A stretch of 34,160 nt of DNA, taken from contig JAGASR010000008.1 in the NCBI GenBank assembly GCA_017621705.1, forward strand, positions 1 through 34,160, written 5' to 3'. The stretch comes from Clostridia bacterium. GTDB lineage: Bacteria > Bacillota > Clostridia > Oscillospirales > UBA644. The notes beneath the pieces were generated by a model. The model did not search any database. It saw only the letters and a program-made list of their open reading frames with translations, and was not told the origin of the DNA. Below, piece by piece: positions 31,708-34,160 of this stretch. A program made the position numbers and the translations under genes. Numbering within the stretch: position 1 is the stretch's first letter; each line of letters begins with the position of its first letter.

Positions 31708-32421
31708 TTAATGTTCTGCTAATGTTACGAAGATAGCTAAAAGAATTCCGAGGATAAATGCAAATGAAGAATGCTTTTGTTCATGTTCGCTTGCTTCAGG
31801 AAGAAGATGCGATGCTGAAATATAAATCAGAACACCTGATACGAAACCAAGCATTAATCCCAAAAAATTGTCTGTAACAATATTTGTTATAGGTATAGCT
31901 AACGCTGCACCAATAGGTGTTGACATTGAAGAGACTAAAAAAGCAAAAATTACAGACTTTTTCTTAGATAATCCTCCTTGTCTTAATGTTGAAAATGTGA
32001 TAATTCCTTCTGCAAATTCATGAACGACCAATCCCATGCCACTGAGAATACCAACAGCTGTGCTTACGCTAAATGTAACGGTATAAATAATTCCGTCAAT
32101 TAAAGAATGTATTAATATTCCTTCAACTGCCGTAACACCGAAAGCTAATTCTTTTTGCTTGGTTTTATGCTTTATTATTTTGTTGCTGAAATACATAAAC
32201 AAAAAACCTAATAAAGCAACTATTCCTGCGTGTGAGTTCTTCTCTATTGCTTGAGGAAACGCCATTATTAAGGGAGATGTAATAAGCATACCGGCAGCAA
32301 AGCACATACAGTATTCTTTCGCGCGGTCTGCCCATCGTTGATTTTTATAGATTACGAGTATGCCTGCTGAGTTTATAAGCATTGCGCTGAATGAAAATAG
32401 TGCTATCCAAAAATACCTCAT
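31708..32421 (-). CDS. ZIP-family divalent metal transporter
   Basis: ATG 32421 follows AGAGGT on the minus strand. The 237 residues contain about seven to eight membrane segments and the two metal-site motifs of ZIP proteins: HSLIDG in one helix and HEFAEG in the next. It resembles the bacterial ZupT/GufA branch, which brings in zinc, iron or manganese. The usual His-rich loop is short here (KHKTKQKE). It is the first gene of a two-gene unit with the methyltransferase. The metal specificity is not readable. Confidence 0.88.
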   Translation of the reverse strand: MRYFWIALFSFSAMLINSAGILVIYKNQRWADRAKEYCMCFAAGMLITSPLIMAFPQAIEKNSHAGIVALLGFLFMYFSNKIIKHKTKQKELAFGVTAVEGILIHSLIDGIIYTVTFSVSTAVGILSGMGLVVHEFAEGIITFSTLRQGGLSKKKSVIFAFLVSSMSTPIGAALAIPITNIVTDNFLGLMLGFVSGVLIYISASHLLPEASEHEQKHSSFAFILGILLAIFVTLAEH

Positions 32422-32488
32422 TCAAATACCTCTATTTTATTAGATATGATGTTTAAATAAAAAAATCCAAGTTGCAAGCCTTAGTTTC

Positions 32489-32508
32489 GGCGGAGAAAGA
32501 GGGATTCG
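32489..32508 (-). repeat. 20-bp copy of the tRNA-Ser 3' end (possible attachment-site remnant)
   Basis: These bases are identical to 32651-32670 of the tRNA-Ser gene and in the same orientation, covering the 3' acceptor strand and part of the T arm. Immediately beyond, the match stops and a GC-rich segment with a 10-bp hairpin (32544-32553 with 32557-32566) follows. Duplicated tRNA 3' ends are the usual scar of integrases that target tRNA genes. Confidence 0.55.
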
Positions 32509-32625
32509 GTCTCGCGCGCGATGCGCTCGGTCTTCCGCGGATCTTGACTGTCCCCCGGACAGTCAATTCAATACCGCTCCCCTTCGAATCCCAAACTGTA
32601 AATCAATATATTTCTGTAAAACAAA

Positions 32626-32648
32626 ATGGACACCAAAGTGGTGTCCAT
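32626..32648 (-). terminator. Terminator of tRNA-Ser
   Basis: ATGGACACCA and TGGTGTCCAT form a perfect 10-bp stem with a three-base loop two bases past the tRNA, followed on the minus strand by a T-run. Confidence 0.8.
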
Positions 32649-32649
32649 C

Positions 32650-32740
32650 TGGCGGAGAAAGAGGGATTCGAACCCTCGAAACACTTTCATGTTTACATGA
32701 TTTCCAATCATGCGCCCTCGACCAGCTAGGCGATTTCTCC
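32650..32740 (-). tRNA. tRNA-Ser (GGA anticodon)
   Basis: Read on the minus strand, the acceptor GGAGAAA pairs with TTTCTCC, the anticodon loop contains GGA between ATT and AAT, there is a long variable arm typical of serine tRNA, the T loop is GTTCGAATC and CCA is encoded. Length is 91 bases. Confidence 0.95.
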
Positions 32741-32798
32741 ATGGTCGAAATGAATCGATTTTTTAGTTTGTTTTCAGCACTCGCTGTCAACGAAAGAT

Positions 32799-32827
32799 AT
32801 TATACACTATAATCAAAAAAAAATCAA
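32799..32827 (-). promoter_or_regulatory. Promoter of tRNA-Ser
   Basis: On the minus strand TTGATT (32827-32822), a 17-base spacer and TATAAT (32804-32799), about 60 bases before the mature 5' end. Confidence 0.65.
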
Positions 32828-32932
32828 GCCCTTTTTTTAAGAGTTTACAAATAATTTACAATTTTTCGCGGAACATATTTTTTGAAACATCGTCTAACAC
32901 TCTGAAAACCAAAAGAAAGGTAAAAAAACACA

Positions 32933-33466
32933 ATGAAAAACAGAAAAAACGTACTTCTCATCGCAATCCTCTTCGCACTTTGCATCTTCACCGCTGCATG
33001 TAACGGCGGCGAAACCACCAACAAGACAATTGACCTCACTGCTCTTCATGATGAAGTTGTAGAGGTTTACGGCGAAAGCTTTACCGCAGGTTACTCCGGT
33101 TCTCTTGAAGAACTTTGCGGTCTTACAAGCATTGATGCTTCTCACGTTGAAGAATTCTTCTTCAATATGCCCCTTATGTCCGTTCATGCTGACCTCTTCA
33201 TCGGTATCAAAGCTACTGAAGGCAACGCTGATGCTGTAGAAACTGCTCTTAACACTTACAGAGAATATCTTGTAAACGACACCATGCAGTACCCCATGAA
33301 CACCGCTAAAGTTGCTTCTACCACCGTTACCCGTTACGGCGATTACATCTTCCTCGTAATGCTCGGCGAACCCGCTACCATGATCGAAGACGAAGCTGAA
33401 GCTCTTGAATTCTGCAAAGCTCAGAACAAACTCGCTACTGATATCATCGCTAAATATTTCAACTAA
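32933..33466 (+). CDS. DUF4358 lipoprotein
   Basis: ATG 32933 follows AGAAAGG at about 12 bases. The 177 residues start with a lipoprotein signal (KNRKNVLLIAILFALCIF, lipobox TAAC) and a short polar linker. The rest matches DUF4358, a family of clostridial surface lipoproteins of unknown role, with the features GLTSIDASHVEEFFFNMPLMSVHADLF and YGDYIFLVMLGE. The mature part is strongly acidic. Codon choice is far more biased than in neighbouring genes (repeated GCT, CTT, AAC, ACC, TAC), which usually marks high expression. It has its own terminator. Confidence 0.82.
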   Translation: MKNRKNVLLIAILFALCIFTAACNGGETTNKTIDLTALHDEVVEVYGESFTAGYSGSLEELCGLTSIDASHVEEFFFNMPLMSVHADLFIGIKATEGNADAVETALNTYREYLVNDTMQYPMNTAKVASTTVTRYGDYIFLVMLGEPATMIEDEAEALEFCKAQNKLATDIIAKYFN

Positions 33467-33491
33467 TTTAAAACAAAACACCTTTTTAACG

Positions 33492-33523
33492 GAAATGCGG
33501 ACATTCTCCGCATTTCTGTTTTT
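33492..33523 (+). terminator. Terminator of the DUF4358 gene
   Basis: GAAATGCGGA (33492-33501) pairs with TCCGCATTTC (33507-33516); a T-run follows. Confidence 0.8.
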
Positions 33524-33657
33524 ATATGAAAAATACGTCTGTTCCGATCCTCAAATTTCACCGGTTCGGATAAACTTTTGATAGGGTAGACAGTCTCGCC
33601 TTGTGTTATACTGTAAATTGTATTTGTGAAATAATTGTTAAATATACGCTTACCCCC

Positions 33658-33685
33658 TTTACAAATTATTTTTTTGTGGTATAAT
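33658..33685 (+). promoter_or_regulatory. Promoter of tRNA-Asn
   Basis: TTTACA (33658-33663), a 16-base spacer and TATAAT (33680-33685), 48 bases before the mature tRNA. The region 33524-33657 holds no gene that I can support. Confidence 0.65.
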
Positions 33686-33732
33686 TGTTCAGCAGTCAAG
33701 AAGAACATCTCTTCAAGACGAAAACAAAATAT

Positions 33733-33808
33733 TCCTCGTTAGCTCAGTCGGTAGAGCGCATGACTGTTAATCATGATGTCGCTGGTTCGAGCCCAGCACG
33801 GGGAGCCA
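33733..33808 (+). tRNA. tRNA-Asn (GTT anticodon)
   Basis: Acceptor TCCTCGT pairs with ACGGGGA (one GU), D arm AGCTCAGTCGGTAGAGC, anticodon loop CTGTTAA, T loop GTTCGAGCC, encoded CCA. Length is 76 bases. Confidence 0.95.
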
Positions 33809-33838
33809 TATTGGGGCAACAATTTTGCACCCCAACAC

Positions 33839-33865
33839 AAAAGTCCTTGTAAATCAAGGGCTTTT
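33839..33865 (+). terminator. Terminator of tRNA-Asn
   Basis: AAAAGTCCTTG (33839-33849) pairs with CAAGGGCTTTT (33855-33865) with one GU pair. A smaller stem, TTGGGG with CCCCAA (33811-33816 with 33830-33835), precedes it. Confidence 0.65.
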
Positions 33866-33954
33866 CGTGTTTTTAGGGGTAAAAAACACCACCCTTTCAC
33901 CATTGCACCTTTTCTTGAACCTTTTGGACTTGAACCAGCGACTTTATCGCACAT

Positions 33955-33983
33955 TTGAGAAATCTCTGCTTTTCTGATATAAT
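33955..33983 (+). promoter_or_regulatory. Promoter of the gene at the right edge
   Basis: TTGAGA (33955-33960), a 17-base spacer and TATAAT (33978-33983) with an extended TG (TGA before the -10). Confidence 0.65.
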
Positions 33984-34016
33984 ATAGACAGAAGGATGGA
34001 AAGCGAGGACTTACAG

Positions 34017-34160
34017 ATGAAAAACGGATACGTGATGGTTCGCAGACTTAAACTCACTCCATTTGAACTCCGAGTTGCTATCGAAGCTCTCAATGCAAAG
34101 AGACTCAAACAGAAGGCAAACGGGATCGACAACAGAGCAACCTCCAACCTCATACTCCAC
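34017..34160 (+). CDS. Unrecognised small basic protein, 5' part only
   Basis: ATG 34017 follows GAGGA at seven bases and a good promoter. The 48 visible codons run off the window. The peptide begins MKNGYVMVRRLKLTPFELR and is rich in Lys and Arg with helical spacing (VAIEALNAKRLKQKA). It has no membrane segment. I do not recognise the family. Position just past a tRNA and a tRNA-like fragment suggests that it may be the first gene of an integrated element, but that depends on sequence outside the window. Confidence 0.6.
   Translation, partial: MKNGYVMVRRLKLTPFELRVAIEALNAKRLKQKANGIDNRATSNLILH

Noticed and set aside
32563..32790. Minus-strand reading frame of 75 codons across the tRNA-Ser gene
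   Set aside because: It is a translation of the tRNA and its terminator (RVRIPLSPP is the usual artefact) and has no ribosome site.
33739..33958. Overlapping frames on both strands across tRNA-Asn
   Set aside because: They cover the tRNA itself; peptides such as FGLEPATLSHI arise from tRNA-like DNA, not from a gene.

Overview
The window looks like chromosomal DNA of a low-GC Gram-positive anaerobe, most likely an uncultured gut or rumen member of the Clostridia (Bacillota). The evidence is the many strong Shine-Dalgarno sites, TTGACA/TATAAT promoters, intrinsic terminators with U-tracts, lipoprotein signal peptides, a sortase-type surface protein with pilin isopeptide domains, BspA-type leucine-rich repeats, AzlCD, an Lsa-like ABC-F protein and a DUF4358 lipoprotein. 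No species can be named from the sequence alone.

Layout. 1-900: 3' end of a pilin-like surface protein and its terminator. 900-1600: an IS200-type insertion sequence whose transposase carries an in-frame stop. 1860-2579: a LytTR response regulator broken by one in-frame amber codon. 2611-17427: a block of ten codirectional genes between a recognisable promoter and an intrinsic terminator, encoding RDD-FHA, zinc-ribbon-FHA, PP2C, secreted protease-TM-FHA, PP2C, four Ser/Thr kinases and one pseudokinase. 17553-25142: glycan and ester metabolism (alpha/beta hydrolase, GH95 fucosidase, Gfo/Idh/MocA oxidoreductase, orphan solute-binding lipoprotein, GH141-like beta-helix protein). 25160-26873: an Lsa-like ABC-F gene behind a leader peptide and terminator hairpin. 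26921-28810: azlC-azlD and a convergent hydrolase. 28862-32421: two XRE regulators, a methyltransferase and a ZIP transporter. 32489-34160: tRNA-Ser, a DUF4358 lipoprotein, tRNA-Asn and the start of an unrecognised gene, with tRNA-like fragments near both tRNAs.

The most striking part is the 14.7 kb signalling operon. It carries writers (four kinases with intact catalytic residues), erasers (two PP2C phosphatases), readers (three FHA proteins) and a kinase relative that has lost its catalytic residues. Most are membrane-spanning with different outside domains: leucine-rich repeats, cysteine-rich 38-residue repeats, PARCEL-like repeats and a trypsin-like protease. The kinase cores are close paralogues while the ectodomains are swapped. 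Five products share an N-terminal four-cysteine zinc ribbon, and the FHA adaptor has a related C-H-C-C version. I infer a trans-envelope phosphothreonine circuit that senses something at the cell surface. Its input and output are not visible here, and I know of no named system with this composition.
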